DNA of 64,000 nucleotides from Pseudomonadota bacterium (GCA_021323865.1 JAJPKF010000019.1:1-64000), one strand, 5' to 3'; positions 51,659 through 61,741 are shown, numbered from the stretch's first letter. Numbers and translations are program-made. The notes: generated by a model from the letters alone, not told the origin.

Positions 51659-52681
51659 ATGCACAATCGAGTGATGAGCCTCCGAGTCGACTCCATTTCG
51701 GCATGGATTGACGGTCTCGCCGCCCGTCTGTTGAAGCCGTTGGCTGGGGCGGCAGCCTTGGGTATGTGGATTGTCCTCATCATGGGGGCGACGGTGACGA
51801 ACACCGGCTCCCAGACGGGTTGCGGACCGTCCTGGCCGCTCTGTCGTGGCCGCTTCATTCCGCAAATGGCGGTATCAACCTTCATCGAGTTCAGCCATCG
51901 CACCGTGGTTGGCCTCGAAAGCATCCTCATCATCGGGCTGGCCCTGGCCGTGTGGCGGCTCTATCCAGGTCAGCGCGAGATACGGTTCCTAGCGCTCGTC
52001 ATGGTTCTGTTCCTGTTCCTTCAAGCGGGCCTTGGAGCGTGGGCCGTCATGGCGCCTCAGGAGCCCACCGTGCTGGCGCTGCATTTCGGCGTCTCTCTCG
52101 TCGCATTCGCTTCCGTTCTCCTCGTGGCGGCGCTGGTGATCGATGGTCGCAGGCTCGGCGCCATGCGGCGTAGGAAACCGCCATCCGGATTCACCCCATT
52201 CATATGGCTGCTGTTGCTCGGCACCTATGGCGTCGTCTACTTGGGAGCGTATGTTCGTCACATTCACGCCGACGATGCCTGCCAAGGATGGCCTCTCTGC
52301 AATGGCAAGCCGATTCCGGTTCTCCACGGTCTCGTCACGCCGGCATTTCTCCATCGCCTGGCAGCTTTGATGCTCGTAATAGGGGTGCTGGCGCTGGTGG
52401 TCTGGGCGGCGTCGATCCGGGCGCGCCGTCCCGACCTGTTCGCCGGGAGCCTACTCTGCCTCATGCTGGTGGTGGCTCAGGCGGGCACCGGGGCACTGGT
52501 CGCGGCGACTCATCTCGATCTTTTCAGCGCCCTCGCCCACGCCGGGGTCGTGGCCCTCTATTTCGGCGCACTCAGTTGCCTGGCGCTGCAGACACTGCCT
52601 GGCGCTCTTGCTGAAGCCGTCCAGCGGGACGCGGTTCGGCCGTCGAGTGAGGCCTTGGCGGCAGGCTCCCTCAAGCCTTAA
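51659..52681 (+). CDS. ctaA: Heme A synthase CtaA/Cox15
   Basis: 340 residues, about eight helices in two four-helix halves. Two Cys pairs are conserved (GCGPSWPLCRG and ACQGWPLCNG), one after the first helix of each half, with heme-ligand His in EFSHRTVVG, VLALHFGVSL, FLHRLAALM and ALAHAGVVAL. It oxidises heme O to heme A for aa3-type cytochrome oxidase, showing aerobic respiration. No ctaB, cox or cta neighbour lies in the window. Confidence 0.93.
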   Translation: MHNRVMSLRVDSISAWIDGLAARLLKPLAGAAALGMWIVLIMGATVTNTGSQTGCGPSWPLCRGRFIPQMAVSTFIEFSHRTVVGLESILIIGLALAVWRLYPGQREIRFLALVMVLFLFLQAGLGAWAVMAPQEPTVLALHFGVSLVAFASVLLVAALVIDGRRLGAMRRRKPPSGFTPFIWLLLLGTYGVVYLGAYVRHIHADDACQGWPLCNGKPIPVLHGLVTPAFLHRLAALMLVIGVLALVVWAASIRARRPDLFAGSLLCLMLVVAQAGTGALVAATHLDLFSALAHAGVVALYFGALSCLALQTLPGALAEAVQRDAVRPSSEALAAGSLKP

Positions 52682-52686
52682 CCGCT

Positions 52687-54540
52687 CTATCCGGCTGACT
52701 GACTGTTCAGCACCCGGACGGATACGACCGAGAAGACCTCTTGGGTCCGAGAGTTCCAGACGCCACGAACCTTGATCGGCTGTCCCTGCGCCAGGTCGGT
52801 GAACTGTATTGGATGGCCGTTCTGATCATAGAACCGGGTGGTCGCGCTGGTCTTGACCACCACGGCAGGATGGTGGAAGCGGTCCATGACAATTTGGCCG
52901 TTGTTCGGATCAAGGGCCCCGATGGTGCCCTTCATGGCTCGCTCGTAGTGGAGGTCCAGATCAACCATGTGGGCCAGCTGGAAGTATCCCGCCTGCGTAG
53001 GGTCGCCGAGCAGACGCACGCGAACGGTGTCGCCCTGGGAGGCCTTCTGGGGAGAGGCTGTCCCACCGGCATAGTGCATCCGCGTCTTGCGGCGGGCGAA
53101 GACGGTCCCGACGGTGTTGTCCGGGAGACGCAGTAGGATGACAAACCGCCCGTTCTCGAGGTGGGCGCTGATGAACACGGCCTTGGTCACCACACCGGGC
53201 ACATACTTGGGGCACTTTCTGGTCTTGAGGATGAGCGGATGGCTTGGTTTCCGACTGAAGTCGAGCATGTGCGCGATGCTGCGGGCCGAGCTGTCGTACG
53301 AGGACAACCGTCCGAGGTGAAATGTGTCCTCGGCGAAGCGCAGGACGGACGAGAAGTCGTAGATGCTGTGGTCCACCCGGTGTGAGTAGGCATAGGGCGA
53401 GATGATGATGGTGGGCACCCGTGGCCCAAAAGCAATGTTGTTGATCACCGGAGGCGGTACATGGTCATAGAAGCCCCCGAAGTCGTCCCATGTCAACACG
53501 ATCACCGTCGATTTCCAGAAGCGGCTCCGCTCGACCGCGTTGATGGCCCTCACATCCCAGTTCTCCCCAAGGCACATGCTCTGGGGTGGGTGCTCGCTAT
53601 ACTTCAGGTCGCTCATCAGCCACGTAAGCGAGGGCAGCTTTCCACGGCTGACCTGAGGAATGAAGTGTGAGGGCGAGACGTCGGCCTTCGTCTTCCACTC
53701 GTGGCTGTAGCGGATGTGCTGAATGGCGTCGAACGAGGCCCAGACATAGCCCCATGAGCCGTAGGTGGGAGCGTAGTACTTCCAGGAGACATGCGCCCGG
53801 TCGGCCTCGTCGGCCAGCGTATTGAAGTTGAAGCAGGGCGGAACGCGGCTGATGCTGCCGTTGGGGGCCTTGACGGTTACGGTCGAATAGGGACCGGCGT
53901 CGCATCCCCATGACCGAACGAGCTGTCCATGGGGGTTGTCAACGGTCTGGCCTGATTGGGCCGCGACGGTCACCAAGTGGTTGGGGAAGCTCGAACCCAG
54001 GATCGTCGAGAAGAAATGGTCGGCCACCGTGTAGGTCTTCGCGTAGTGCCAGTATGCGGGAATCGAAGACGGTTGGTAGGCCGAATCGGCGTAGTCGTGG
54101 CCGAACTGGATCGCACCCGAAAGGAGATAGAACTGGTTCATACGGCCGCGGTTGACGGCGGTGCCGGCCGACCCCCCGCTGTGACCGATGTCGAAGGGTA
54201 GGTGGTCGGGCATCTTCCCAAGCCGGACGCGCCGATGGCCCTCCATGGCGTAGTTGGTTCCGTCGGCTCCGGGGAAGTGAGCGAAGAGGTTGTCGAATGT
54301 GTGGTTCTCTTTGATCAGGTAGATGATGTGCTTGATCGGGCAGGGCCGCCGGCGAATGCAGAACACTCGGTGGTGCGCGCCCGACCGCGGTACTGATGCC
54401 GCTCGGGGGTCGGTGTCGGCGCTTGCCCGCCGCGGCGCCGATAGGGCGGAGGACATCAGTCCCGCACCCAACACGACAGAAATCAGTGCCGCCGCAAGGG
54501 CAGTCTGTTGGATACGGGAGCGTCGTCGATGCAGAGTCAC
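52687..54540 (-). CDS. Secreted phosphoesterase (phospholipase C/acid phosphatase family)
   Basis: 617 residues, signal peptide at about 12-43. The phosphoesterase core starts [20 protein letters not shown], with family segments [33 protein letters not shown] and [17 protein letters not shown]. The metal-binding E-N-H-T motif and D-D pair match the alkaline-phosphatase-superfamily PLC branch. Residues about 455-610 form two strand-rich OB-like modules, the last with [15 protein letters not shown] and [10 protein letters not shown], close to DUF5666. It should release phosphate from phospholipids or other esters outside the cell. A paralogue lies directly upstream. Confidence 0.88.
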   Translation of the reverse strand: MTLHRRRSRIQQTALAAALISVVLGAGLMSSALSAPRRASADTDPRAASVPRSGAHHRVFCIRRRPCPIKHIIYLIKENHTFDNLFAHFPGADGTNYAMEGHRRVRLGKMPDHLPFDIGHSGGSAGTAVNRGRMNQFYLLSGAIQFGHDYADSAYQPSSIPAYWHYAKTYTVADHFFSTILGSSFPNHLVTVAAQSGQTVDNPHGQLVRSWGCDAGPYSTVTVKAPNGSISRVPPCFNFNTLADEADRAHVSWKYYAPTYGSWGYVWASFDAIQHIRYSHEWKTKADVSPSHFIPQVSRGKLPSLTWLMSDLKYSEHPPQSMCLGENWDVRAINAVERSRFWKSTVIVLTWDDFGGFYDHVPPPVINNIAFGPRVPTIIISPYAYSHRVDHSIYDFSSVLRFAEDTFHLGRLSSYDSSARSIAHMLDFSRKPSHPLILKTRKCPKYVPGVVTKAVFISAHLENGRFVILLRLPDNTVGTVFARRKTRMHYAGGTASPQKASQGDTVRVRLLGDPTQAGYFQLAHMVDLDLHYERAMKGTIGALDPNNGQIVMDRFHHPAVVVKTSATTRFYDQNGHPIQFTDLAQGQPIKVRGVWNSRTQEVFSVVSVRVLNSQSAG

Positions 54541-54575
54541 GGGCGAAGTCCTTCCGCTGGGAGTTGGGAGCTCGA

Positions 54576-56414
54576 TTAGGGCACGACCAGTGCCGGAGAG
54601 GTGGGCAGGCCACGGACCTCAATACGCCGCACGTCGCTCACGGTTGACGTTGCTCGATGCAGCAAGCCGCGGATGGTGATCTGGGAGCCGGTCTGGATGT
54701 CGGCGTGCGTACCTGGCCGCAAGCGGCGGTTGGTGCGAATCCAAACGCGCGTTTGGCGCCCAAAGTTCACGATCTGAATGGCGCCGCCTACCTTCTGCAG
54801 CACGATCTGACGTCGGATCGGATCGATGGTCGCCACGGTCCCTTGCTCGAGGACCGGAACCACGTTGAAGTCTACGATCCGGTGAGCGTCGTACTGCAGC
54901 GCGCGATCGGCCGAGGCGCGGCCGATGGCGAGCACAGGGTCGCCAATAGAAAGTCCTCCGAGCATGATCCGCATATGGTTGGCTGATTGAAGGATTGTCC
55001 GCCGGCGCAGTACGAAACGCGCCGGCGCCGTGGAGCTGCGAATCTTCAAGAGGATCGATGTCTGAGCCCGGGTACGGCTGATATTGATCACCGTTCCTTG
55101 CAGGCCCGTAATGGGCTTGTAGGCGCCACGAGGACAGGTCCGCTGAGGCAGAATCAAGGGCCGCGTCGGCTTCTGATGGACGTTGAGGTCGGCTCCGATG
55201 CTGGCTGCCCGTCGGTCGTAGGTGCCGAGGGCCGGCAGGTGGTACAGGTCTTCGATGTAGCGCAGTAGGGAAGCGAAGTCATACCGGCGGTGGTCGATGT
55301 AGTGTCGTCGGGCAAACGGCGAGATGACGATCGTCGGCACGCGCGGGCCCAAGGAGATGGCGTTCAGGTGGGGCGGGGGCACATGGTCATAAAACCCGCC
55401 GAAGTCGTCCCAGGTCAGGAAGATCACGGTGTGCTTCCAGAGCCGGCTGCGCATGACGGCGTCAATCTGCCGCACGACCCAGTTCTCCCCGACGCAGATG
55501 CTGAACGGAGGATGGTCGCTCTGCTCCGCCGACGTCACCAGCCACGAAACCGCAGGCAGTCGATTGCGTCGCACGTCACGCAGGAAGCTACGCGGGCTCA
55601 CCACGTCTCGATGCCAGAGCGGAGAGTAGCGAATGTGACGGATGGCGTCCAGGGCGGACCAGATATAGCCTGATCGGTAGCGCGGAGGGGCGAAGTACTT
55701 CCAGGAGATGTGCGCGGCCTGCAGCTCGTCCACAAGGGTCCGTGCGTTGAAGCACGGTTTCACATAGTAGTGATGCCCGGAGAGCGGGTGCACGGCGTCG
55801 ACGAGGGCGAACCGGCCGGCATCGCATCCCCACGAGTTGGGAGCAGTGTTGATCGGATTATTGTCGGTATTGAGGCTCGTGCCGGCTATCGAGACCAGAT
55901 GGTTGGGGAAGCTGGCCCCCGCGATGGTAGAGAAGAAATGGTCGTCGATTGTGTACTTGACCGCATAGCGGGCGTAGTTAGGGATGTCCGATCGACGGTA
56001 CTCGGTGAGCGCGATGTCGCGGCCGTCCTGAATCGCTCCAGGAAGGAGCGGAAACCCGTCCATGCGTCCGTTGGCTATGGCGGTCTGTGCCGCAACCCCC
56101 GAGTGGGCAATGTCCAGAAGCGTGTGATCGGGCGTCCGGCCGAGTCGAACAGTCCGGCCGTCGGGAAGTGCGGCGAAGCGTGTGCCGTCGGCGCCCCGCA
56201 TCCATCCGAAGAGGTTGTCGAAGGAGCGATTCTCGCGGATCAGGAGAATGATGTGGCGGATGGGGCCGCGGGGATCGCGAACTGCAGTGATATGCGTCGC
56301 GGGTGGCGAGACGACGCCGGCGATGAGGAACGCGAGACCAACAAGCAGCGCGGCGGTTGCGATTGCCAGTCCGACCACGCTCGCGCCGTAGGTCTCCAGA
56401 CGTGTCAGTCTCAT
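54576..56414 (-). CDS. Exported phosphoesterase, paralogue of the neighbouring gene
   Basis: 612 residues. The N-terminus has a hydrophobic helix (about 11-36) serving as signal or anchor. Core motifs parallel the neighbour: [20 protein letters not shown] (His of ENHT replaced by Arg), [33 protein letters not shown] and [17 protein letters not shown]. Two OB-like modules follow at about 440-605, the second containing [15 protein letters not shown] and [10 protein letters not shown]. The Arg substitution may alter metal use or substrate. The two genes are 35 bp apart and in the same direction. Confidence 0.88.
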   Translation of the reverse strand: MRLTRLETYGASVVGLAIATAALLVGLAFLIAGVVSPPATHITAVRDPRGPIRHIILLIRENRSFDNLFGWMRGADGTRFAALPDGRTVRLGRTPDHTLLDIAHSGVAAQTAIANGRMDGFPLLPGAIQDGRDIALTEYRRSDIPNYARYAVKYTIDDHFFSTIAGASFPNHLVSIAGTSLNTDNNPINTAPNSWGCDAGRFALVDAVHPLSGHHYYVKPCFNARTLVDELQAAHISWKYFAPPRYRSGYIWSALDAIRHIRYSPLWHRDVVSPRSFLRDVRRNRLPAVSWLVTSAEQSDHPPFSICVGENWVVRQIDAVMRSRLWKHTVIFLTWDDFGGFYDHVPPPHLNAISLGPRVPTIVISPFARRHYIDHRRYDFASLLRYIEDLYHLPALGTYDRRAASIGADLNVHQKPTRPLILPQRTCPRGAYKPITGLQGTVINISRTRAQTSILLKIRSSTAPARFVLRRRTILQSANHMRIMLGGLSIGDPVLAIGRASADRALQYDAHRIVDFNVVPVLEQGTVATIDPIRRQIVLQKVGGAIQIVNFGRQTRVWIRTNRRLRPGTHADIQTGSQITIRGLLHRATSTVSDVRRIEVRGLPTSPALVVP

Positions 56415-56490
56415 GATTCGGCCGTCCTTTGGCGGATACCCTCGGGCCGAAACGGAATAGCCGTCTGCTGCCCCGCCGTCAGAAGAAGGG

Positions 56491-56775
56491 TCAGAGCCGC
56501 TCCCAACGACGAACCAGCAGGATGTCGACTGTCAGGTCGAAGGATGGACGCCGCGGCCGCCAGAAAGGACGGCTGAGCAGGAGGGTCCCCATGGCGATGA
56601 GCCAACCTGCGGCCACGCCAACCGCAAGCAGATTCCGCCGATCCCCTGAAGGAAGACTGACCGGGCGCACTTGCATCCCCTCGGTGGATCGATCAATGGT
56701 TCGAGTGGGGCCGCTCAGGCGAGATGGCGACCGAAACGTCGATAGACCGAAACTGCTGCCCTGGACCTCGCTCAC
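56491..56775 (-). CDS. Small single-helix membrane protein (uncertain)
   Basis: 94 residues from a GTG preceded by GAAGGGA. One hydrophobic helix ([19 protein letters not shown]) lies at about 49-67, then a basic segment (RPFWRPRRP). No family recognised. It lies upstream of the phosphoesterase pair in the same direction. Confidence 0.4.
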   Translation of the reverse strand: MSEVQGSSFGLSTFRSPSRLSGPTRTIDRSTEGMQVRPVSLPSGDRRNLLAVGVAAGWLIAMGTLLLSRPFWRPRRPSFDLTVDILLVRRWERL

Positions 56776-56846
56776 GTTCCCTTCACCGACAACCTTGGCG
56801 CCCCGGCCAAAGTCTGGTCGATTCTAGTCAGCGAAATGTTGGAGGA

Positions 56847-57323
56847 TTATATGTTCTCGGGCAGCTCCCGGGCGAGCAGACGAGCGTGCTGGAGAAGCAA
56901 GCGTCGACCAAGCGGGTTCATGGACTGGTAGTGATTGATCAGCTCCGCCGCTCCGCGTGTGACCAGCTCACCTTGTCGGATCCGGCCCTCCTGACCTGAC
57001 GCCGTCATCAAGTCTCGGAAGAGCTCATCCGAATCGAGCTGCGTGAGATCGCTGATCGCTTCAGCCACCCGCCGCAGGGTGGTGGGTCGGGGTTTCTTAC
57101 CGGCGCCGTCTTGCCGCATCCGAATGAGAGATCGGGCGCTGATGCCGGAAGCCGTCGCAACCTCGCCGATCGTCAAGCGGTACTGGCTCATGATGGTGCG
57201 CACCGTGCCACCAAGTGACGGCGGTGGTTCCGAAGCCTCGGCACCGCTTGGAGGTTCGGAGGTCGTCGTCACGCTCTGATTGTCGTATGTTCCCGCCTCG
57301 TACGTGTCAGAGGTGTCACACAT
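56847..57323 (-). CDS. Helix-turn-helix (XRE-like) regulator
   Basis: 158 residues from the ATG at 57323; an ATG at 57380 lies inside a hairpin and is unlikely. A disordered Ser/Thr/Glu-rich N-terminus precedes an XRE-type HTH at about 45-105 (SQYRLTIGEVATASGISARSLIRMRQ, here separated into two helices). The C-terminal part is helical. It probably binds DNA; neighbouring phosphoesterase and secreted genes are possible targets. Confidence 0.65.
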   Translation of the reverse strand: MCDTSDTYEAGTYDNQSVTTTSEPPSGAEASEPPPSLGGTVRTIMSQYRLTIGEVATASGISARSLIRMRQDGAGKKPRPTTLRRVAEAISDLTQLDSDELFRDLMTASGQEGRIRQGELVTRGAAELINHYQSMNPLGRRLLLQHARLLARELPENI

Positions 57324-57367
57324 GCCTGAACCGGTTTCAGACCCATCAATACCTACGAGCATGACGA

Positions 57368-57394
57368 ATGGCGCCGGCATGTCGCCGGCGCCAT
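57368..57394 (-). terminator. Perfect 11-bp hairpin between the secreted and HTH genes
   Basis: ATGGCGCCGGC (57368-57378) and GCCGGCGCCAT (57384-57394) pair fully around a 5-nt loop. It lies 45 bp after the stop of the secreted gene on the minus strand. No T-run follows, so it may end that transcript weakly or protect its 3' end. Confidence 0.45.
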
Positions 57395-57438
57395 CTTGAT
57401 GCCGATCGGGAGGTTATCCCATTGGCGAGAAGTGTCGG

Positions 57439-58023
57439 TTAGTGGTTCTTGTGCTTGCCGTGGCGAAGACGAACGACCATGGCATACCACGAGCCACTCG
57501 TGAACTCCTCGCCGCGAACGCTGATTCGCTCGTTCGGCAGGTAGTTCGGGGCGGTGACCGACTGGCCGTCGTCGAAATACTTCGTGTTGGCGTCGGTCGT
57601 AAAGGTCAATGACGCCTTGTGGACCAGAATGGTCACGGTCGACGGCGTGTCGGTGCTGGTACTGTACCGGCCGGAGAATGACTTGTTGCGAAAGGCGAAG
57701 TCTGCGGTTCCGAACTCCACTCGCTTGGCGACGGCAGCTCCCTTGTGCCAGCGGATGAAAGCGGCCGCGGCATCTCCGGCGGCCAGTCCGGCTGACTGGG
57801 CGGCGGCGTCCTCGGCGACGAGTCGGGTGTGCTTGGTGAGCTTGATGTCCACGCCATTGATGGTCAGATCGCTACCCGGGTTGTAGACCGAGATGGAGCC
57901 CGTCTCGACTTTGGCCTTCGCCGACGAAGCGAAGACACTTCCAGGAACGAGCAGCGCTCCAGCGGACAAGGTCAGAATTGCGGTTGCGGCAAGCTTTGGC
58001 AGTCTCATGGTTCGATTCACCAT
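57439..58023 (-). CDS. Secreted protein with DUF5666-like fold
   Basis: 194 residues from the ATG at 58023 (GGAAGGA directly before) or 189 from the ATG at 58008. Signal peptide about 10-34 (LAATAILTLSAGALLVPGSVFASS). The mature part has the strand pattern of DUF5666/OB-like modules: TGSISVYNPGSDLTINGVDIKL, then the helix-free stretch up to NYLPNERISVRGEEF. The same module type ends both neighbouring phosphoesterases. Function unknown; probably ligand or surface binding. Confidence 0.6.
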   Translation of the reverse strand: MVNRTMRLPKLAATAILTLSAGALLVPGSVFASSAKAKVETGSISVYNPGSDLTINGVDIKLTKHTRLVAEDAAAQSAGLAAGDAAAAFIRWHKGAAVAKRVEFGTADFAFRNKSFSGRYSTSTDTPSTVTILVHKASLTFTTDANTKYFDDGQSVTAPNYLPNERISVRGEEFTSGSWYAMVVRLRHGKHKNH

Positions 58024-58056
58024 TCCTTCCAGGATTCGGGACGCTAGGCGTCTCCG

Positions 58057-58148
58057 CGTTATCACCGTAACGAGGCCAGGTGGACGCCTGCTTGCCGAAC
58101 GCTGAACTTTCCCTGAATCGAGGTTACGACTGCCTTTACGGAGGTAAC
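58057..58148. promoter_or_regulatory. GTTA/TAAC inverted repeats upstream of the secreted gene
   Basis: CGTTATCACCGTAACG (58057-58072) is an inverted repeat of GTTA/TAAC. Further up, GTTACG (58123), TTTACG (58135) and GTAACG (58144) continue the motif. The cluster lies 35-125 bp before the start and looks like a regulator-binding region. Confidence 0.35.
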
Positions 58149-58246
58149 GGCGGCCCACACCCAAATCCTCCGACCGTTGGGGATCGGCCTCCTTCGCCCC
58201 CACCTCCCGACCTGCCTCTCTCCCGTTGGCGTGTCCGGCCCGACTC

Positions 58247-58816
58247 CTAGCCGACAGGACTGGGAGAGGATGCTTCCTCGTCGGCCTTGAGACGGAGCCA
58301 AGTTTGGACCGCCCCGGGCAGCCGCTCAGGATTCAACGCGGCTACCAAGCCGGCGACGGTACCGGACACGGCGAGTATCCGCAGCCAAATCGGCACCCGA
58401 ATCCCCAGGAATCGATCCAGTGAGTAGCGGCCGGGGCCCTCGACCGCGACCGCTAGGGCCAAGGCGATGTTGGTGAGGGGAAGCTCGGCGCCTCCCTTCA
58501 TCGCAAACACGGGCTTCCCCCAATGTGCCTTGCGGGTGGCCACGATCATGGCGGCGATTGCTCCGAGTGGTCCCAATGGGTTGAGCAACCCAAGCGCAGT
58601 GAGAAGACCACCGCCGAACTCGGCCAGACCCGCCGCCGGCGCCCACAACCGTCCGGGCTTCATACCCATGTTCTCCACGGCCCCCGCGAATCCCTGAAGA
58701 CCAGGACCGTCCCACCATCCAAAGAGCTTCTGAGCCCCGTGTGCGGCAAGCAGCAATCCGCCCACAAGTCGCAGAGCAAGCATACCGAGTCCGCCGGAAT
58801 AGCTTTCGTCTTTCAT
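58247..58816 (-). CDS. DoxX family membrane protein
   Basis: 189 residues from the ATG at 58816, preceded by GGGAGAAGTGGGC. Four membrane helices and the DoxX segment LLAAHGAQKLFGWWDGPGL near the start are present, with GLAEFGGGLLTALGLLNPLG. DoxX proteins are membrane components linked to sulfur or quinone-dependent oxidation; the specific role is unknown. It lies divergent from the SDR gene, 107 bp apart. Confidence 0.82.
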   Translation of the reverse strand: MKDESYSGGLGMLALRLVGGLLLAAHGAQKLFGWWDGPGLQGFAGAVENMGMKPGRLWAPAAGLAEFGGGLLTALGLLNPLGPLGAIAAMIVATRKAHWGKPVFAMKGGAELPLTNIALALAVAVEGPGRYSLDRFLGIRVPIWLRILAVSGTVAGLVAALNPERLPGAVQTWLRLKADEEASSPSPVG

Positions 58817-58923
58817 GCCCACTTCTCCCAATGATTCGCTTACCGAGGGGGCGGGCAAAACCTATGCCAGCAACCATGGCACGGCCCCTGCTTTCGCTCC
58901 ACAGGTACACAAGGGAGGATGTC

Positions 58924-59784
58924 ATGACCGACGAGTCGACACTGCCACCTCAGAGTCAGGAGCAGCAACCGGGCAGGACAGCGGCGATGGAGCCGCAGCC
59001 CGAGGAGCAGCCCAGGGCCCCGGCCGGCACACCGAAGCTGCAGGGGTGCGTCGCCCTGATCAGTGGAGGAGACAGCGGCATTGGGCGAGCGGTAGCGCTC
59101 GCATTCGCCGACCACGGTGCCGATGTCGCCATCCTCTATTTGGACGAGCATGACGACGCCAACGAGACCAAACGCCAAGTCGAGGCATCCGGCCGTCGCT
59201 GCATCATCATCGCGGGCGACGTAGGGGCTGAGGCATTTTGTCGCGAGGCAGTCGATCGAGTGGTCTGTGAGCTCGGGAAGCTCGATATTCTGGTCAACAA
59301 CGCGGCGGAGCAACATCCGCAGGACAGCCTCGAGAAGATATCGGCGGACCAGCTGGAGCGCACATTCCGCACTAACATCTTTGGCCAGTTCTTCCTGGCC
59401 AAAGCGGCGCTGAAGCACATGCGAAAGGGCGGAAGCATCATCAATACCACCTCCATCACCGCCTATCAAGGAAACCCGCGCCTGATCGACTATTCGGCGA
59501 CCAAGGGAGCTATCGTATCGTTTACCCGAGCCCTATCCAACAGTCTTGTCAAGGAAGGCATACGTGTCAATGCCGTCGCCCCTGGTCCCATATGGACGCC
59601 CCTGATCCCGTCGACCTTTCCACCTGAAGCGGTGGAGAAGTTTGGGTCCGACACCCCGATGGGGCGACCGGGACAGCCCGACGAGCTGGCACCAAGCTAT
59701 GTGTTCCTGGCCTCGAACGCGGACTCGTCCTACATTTCTGGCCAGGTTATCCACGTAAACGGCGGTCAGGTGGTCGAGAGCTGA
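58924..59784 (+). CDS. SDR family oxidoreductase, extended N-terminus
   Basis: 286 residues from the ATG at 58924 after GGGAGGATGTC. The NAD(P)-binding motif ISGGDSGIGRAVALAFA (about 42-58) and catalytic Ser-Tyr-Lys (TTSITAYQGNPRLIDYSATKG, with Y-x3-K) are intact. The proline/glutamate-rich N-terminus (about 1-36) is typical of the YghA/glucose-1-dehydrogenase-like stress-associated SDR group. It reduces carbonyls or aldehydes with NADPH; the substrate is not defined. Convergent with the flippase-like gene. Confidence 0.92.
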   Translation: MTDESTLPPQSQEQQPGRTAAMEPQPEEQPRAPAGTPKLQGCVALISGGDSGIGRAVALAFADHGADVAILYLDEHDDANETKRQVEASGRRCIIIAGDVGAEAFCREAVDRVVCELGKLDILVNNAAEQHPQDSLEKISADQLERTFRTNIFGQFFLAKAALKHMRKGGSIINTTSITAYQGNPRLIDYSATKGAIVSFTRALSNSLVKEGIRVNAVAPGPIWTPLIPSTFPPEAVEKFGSDTPMGRPGQPDELAPSYVFLASNADSSYISGQVIHVNGGQVVES

Positions 59785-59790
59785 GTTGGC

Positions 59791-60822
59791 TCAGGTGGTG
59801 GCGGCTCGCTCCACGTCGTCAACCGATTGGGCGACGAGCTCCTGCCGGAGCAAGAGCATAACCAGGGCTGCCACCACCACGGTCGTTCCCGTGGCCAATA
59901 TCCGAAGACTCAGCATTACGATTGCGGCCGTGGAACGGCCGACACCATAGGCCAGAAGCGCCCCCAGACCGGCCGCCTCCGTTAAGCCGATCTCGGTGGG
60001 AATCGGTACCAGCACGACCACCAGAACGATCAGCGCATAGATGCCCATGGTGTCTGTGAACGTGATGTTGTGAATACCGACCGCGCGGATGATGGCGTAC
60101 AACTCCACCACGTAGCAGAACATGTAGATCGCGACAGGAGCAAGGGACCGCAGCGTCTTGGGAGAGATCAACTCGCCACCCGAGGCCAGGAACTCGTCGG
60201 CGAGCAGACGGGTTCGGCGAAGCCAGGCCGGGAGCCGCTCGTCAAAGTCGGGTCCCCATCGATGGACGAGCATCCATGCAAGAAATAGGAGAACCACCCA
60301 GATACACACGACCCCGATGAGCGACCAAAAGATCCACGGTTGCCTGGGGACGCCGAAAATGAGCGCGATCGGCAGGGCCAGCATGGTTTCGAGACCAAGC
60401 ATGGCCGTGGTTGCCATGGACGACCGGATGGTGCTGAACCGACCGAAGTGTTGGAGCCGTGCCAGCAGATAGTTCTGCACGTACACGCCCGCCGGAAGCA
60501 TCTTTGTGATCTCACCTCCCGCAAAGGAGATGGCCATGTGCCGCACGGGCACGCGGATCTTGAGCTCCCGCAGCAGCTCCTGCCACACAAGAGCCCGTGC
60601 GGCCAGATAAGGAATGGTGAGCCCCAGCACGAGGAGCCAGGTCTTCTGCATGACCGTCCACAGCTGTGCGGCGCTGTTGTGAGCTGCTGCGATGCGAGAG
60701 ACAACCGCAAGCAGCCCGAGCGCAATGACGAGCGTGATGACGACGGATATTCGGGTTCGGAGCAGCATGGACTTGACCCAGTCGAGGATCCGCTCCGTCC
60801 GAGACCGGGGCTTATCCGTCAT
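59791..60822 (-). CDS. Lysylphosphatidylglycerol-synthase-type transmembrane protein (UPF0104-like)
   Basis: 343 residues with about eight membrane helices and no catalytic soluble domain. Family features: FAGGEITKMLPAGVYVQNYLLAR near residue 98 and VPIPTEIGLTEAAGLGALL near residue 270, the conserved P-[AT]-G/E-G motifs of this fold. Members act as lipid flippases or sugar-lipid transfer partners. Its start overlaps the end of the GT9-like gene by 11 nt, so the two are made together. Confidence 0.85.
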   Translation of the reverse strand: MTDKPRSRTERILDWVKSMLLRTRISVVITLVIALGLLAVVSRIAAAHNSAAQLWTVMQKTWLLVLGLTIPYLAARALVWQELLRELKIRVPVRHMAISFAGGEITKMLPAGVYVQNYLLARLQHFGRFSTIRSSMATTAMLGLETMLALPIALIFGVPRQPWIFWSLIGVVCIWVVLLFLAWMLVHRWGPDFDERLPAWLRRTRLLADEFLASGGELISPKTLRSLAPVAIYMFCYVVELYAIIRAVGIHNITFTDTMGIYALIVLVVVLVPIPTEIGLTEAAGLGALLAYGVGRSTAAIVMLSLRILATGTTVVVAALVMLLLRQELVAQSVDDVERAATT

Positions 60823-61741
60823 GCTTGACTAATTGTTGAAGCATCGATACAACCATTGCCACGGTAGCATCGCGTCGGCGGACGAGGCGATGAGGGACTC
60901 TCATGGGAGCGGCCCAGTCAACAGCCTGAGGCAGCCACCAGGGCACAATCACAAAGGGGACCTCCAGCGCGGCGGCAACGAACCAGAGTCCGCTCTCACC
61001 CCCAACGACGGCCGCCGCATTCTCCACGATCGCGGCGGAACCGCGAATCGGTAGGCCCATGAGCGGGATAGAACCGGGGACTGCGGCCTGTCTCGGCGCT
61101 CCCAGGGTTACGACCTCAAGCCCTTTGCGGCGGAGCGAGAGGCAGAGCTGCATCCAGTTAGCCGGGTCCCACCCTTTGATCCTCCGCCACAAAGCCCTGG
61201 TCAACGGCAGGCGGTAGGAACCGATGTGGGGCGCCAGAACCACATAGGGACGGCTGATCAGGGGAACCGACCGGCGGTCGGCGGGTGTCAAGGTAATTGT
61301 TGGACGGAAGTTCTCCAGGTCGCCCAAACCGAGATAGCGAGCCAACCACTGGCCGCGAGGCTCCATCCAGAGGTCCCAGTAGTACTCCCACGGAAGGCGG
61401 CGTCGCCACTGCTTGATCATTCCGAGGGCAAGCGGTAGCGGACGGAGGTCATGCAGCACAACGCTGCCAGGAGTGCCCGCTGTGGCACAAGGATCCGCGG
61501 GTGAGCCCCTAGACAGATAGATGAGCCGATCGATGACGTGGTTGTGCCCCAGAATCCTGCTGATGTCCCGATCCGGCAGCGCAAGCACGACGCTTGTCGG
61601 ACGTCGGACTCGTCGGTAGTGTGCCAAGACCGCAGTGAGCCAGAGGAGATCGCCAAGGTGGTAATCATCTCCCACGCGGAACACAGCCGACCACCCGTTG
61701 CCGCTACCAGACGGACTTTCATAGTGCTGGTTCGGGGTCAT
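60812..61741 (-). CDS. Glycosyltransferase family 9-like protein
   Basis: 309 residues from the ATG at 61741, preceded by GGAAGGCATC; an earlier in-frame ATG at 61813 would overlap the HpnJ gene. The two-domain GT-B outline is suggested by FRVGDDYHLGDLLWLTAVLAHY (acceptor/N-terminal helix) and, in the C-terminal half, PYVVLAPHIGSYRLPLTR and NAAAVVGGESGLWFVAAAL, which match the GT9 donor-binding GG-E/D-SG motif. It probably transfers a sugar to a lipid or glycan. Coupled to the flippase-like gene. Confidence 0.72.
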   Translation of the reverse strand: MTPNQHYESPSGSGNGWSAVFRVGDDYHLGDLLWLTAVLAHYRRVRRPTSVVLALPDRDISRILGHNHVIDRLIYLSRGSPADPCATAGTPGSVVLHDLRPLPLALGMIKQWRRRLPWEYYWDLWMEPRGQWLARYLGLGDLENFRPTITLTPADRRSVPLISRPYVVLAPHIGSYRLPLTRALWRRIKGWDPANWMQLCLSLRRKGLEVVTLGAPRQAAVPGSIPLMGLPIRGSAAIVENAAAVVGGESGLWFVAAALEVPFVIVPWWLPQAVDWAAPMRVPHRLVRRRDATVAMVVSMLQQLVKHDG

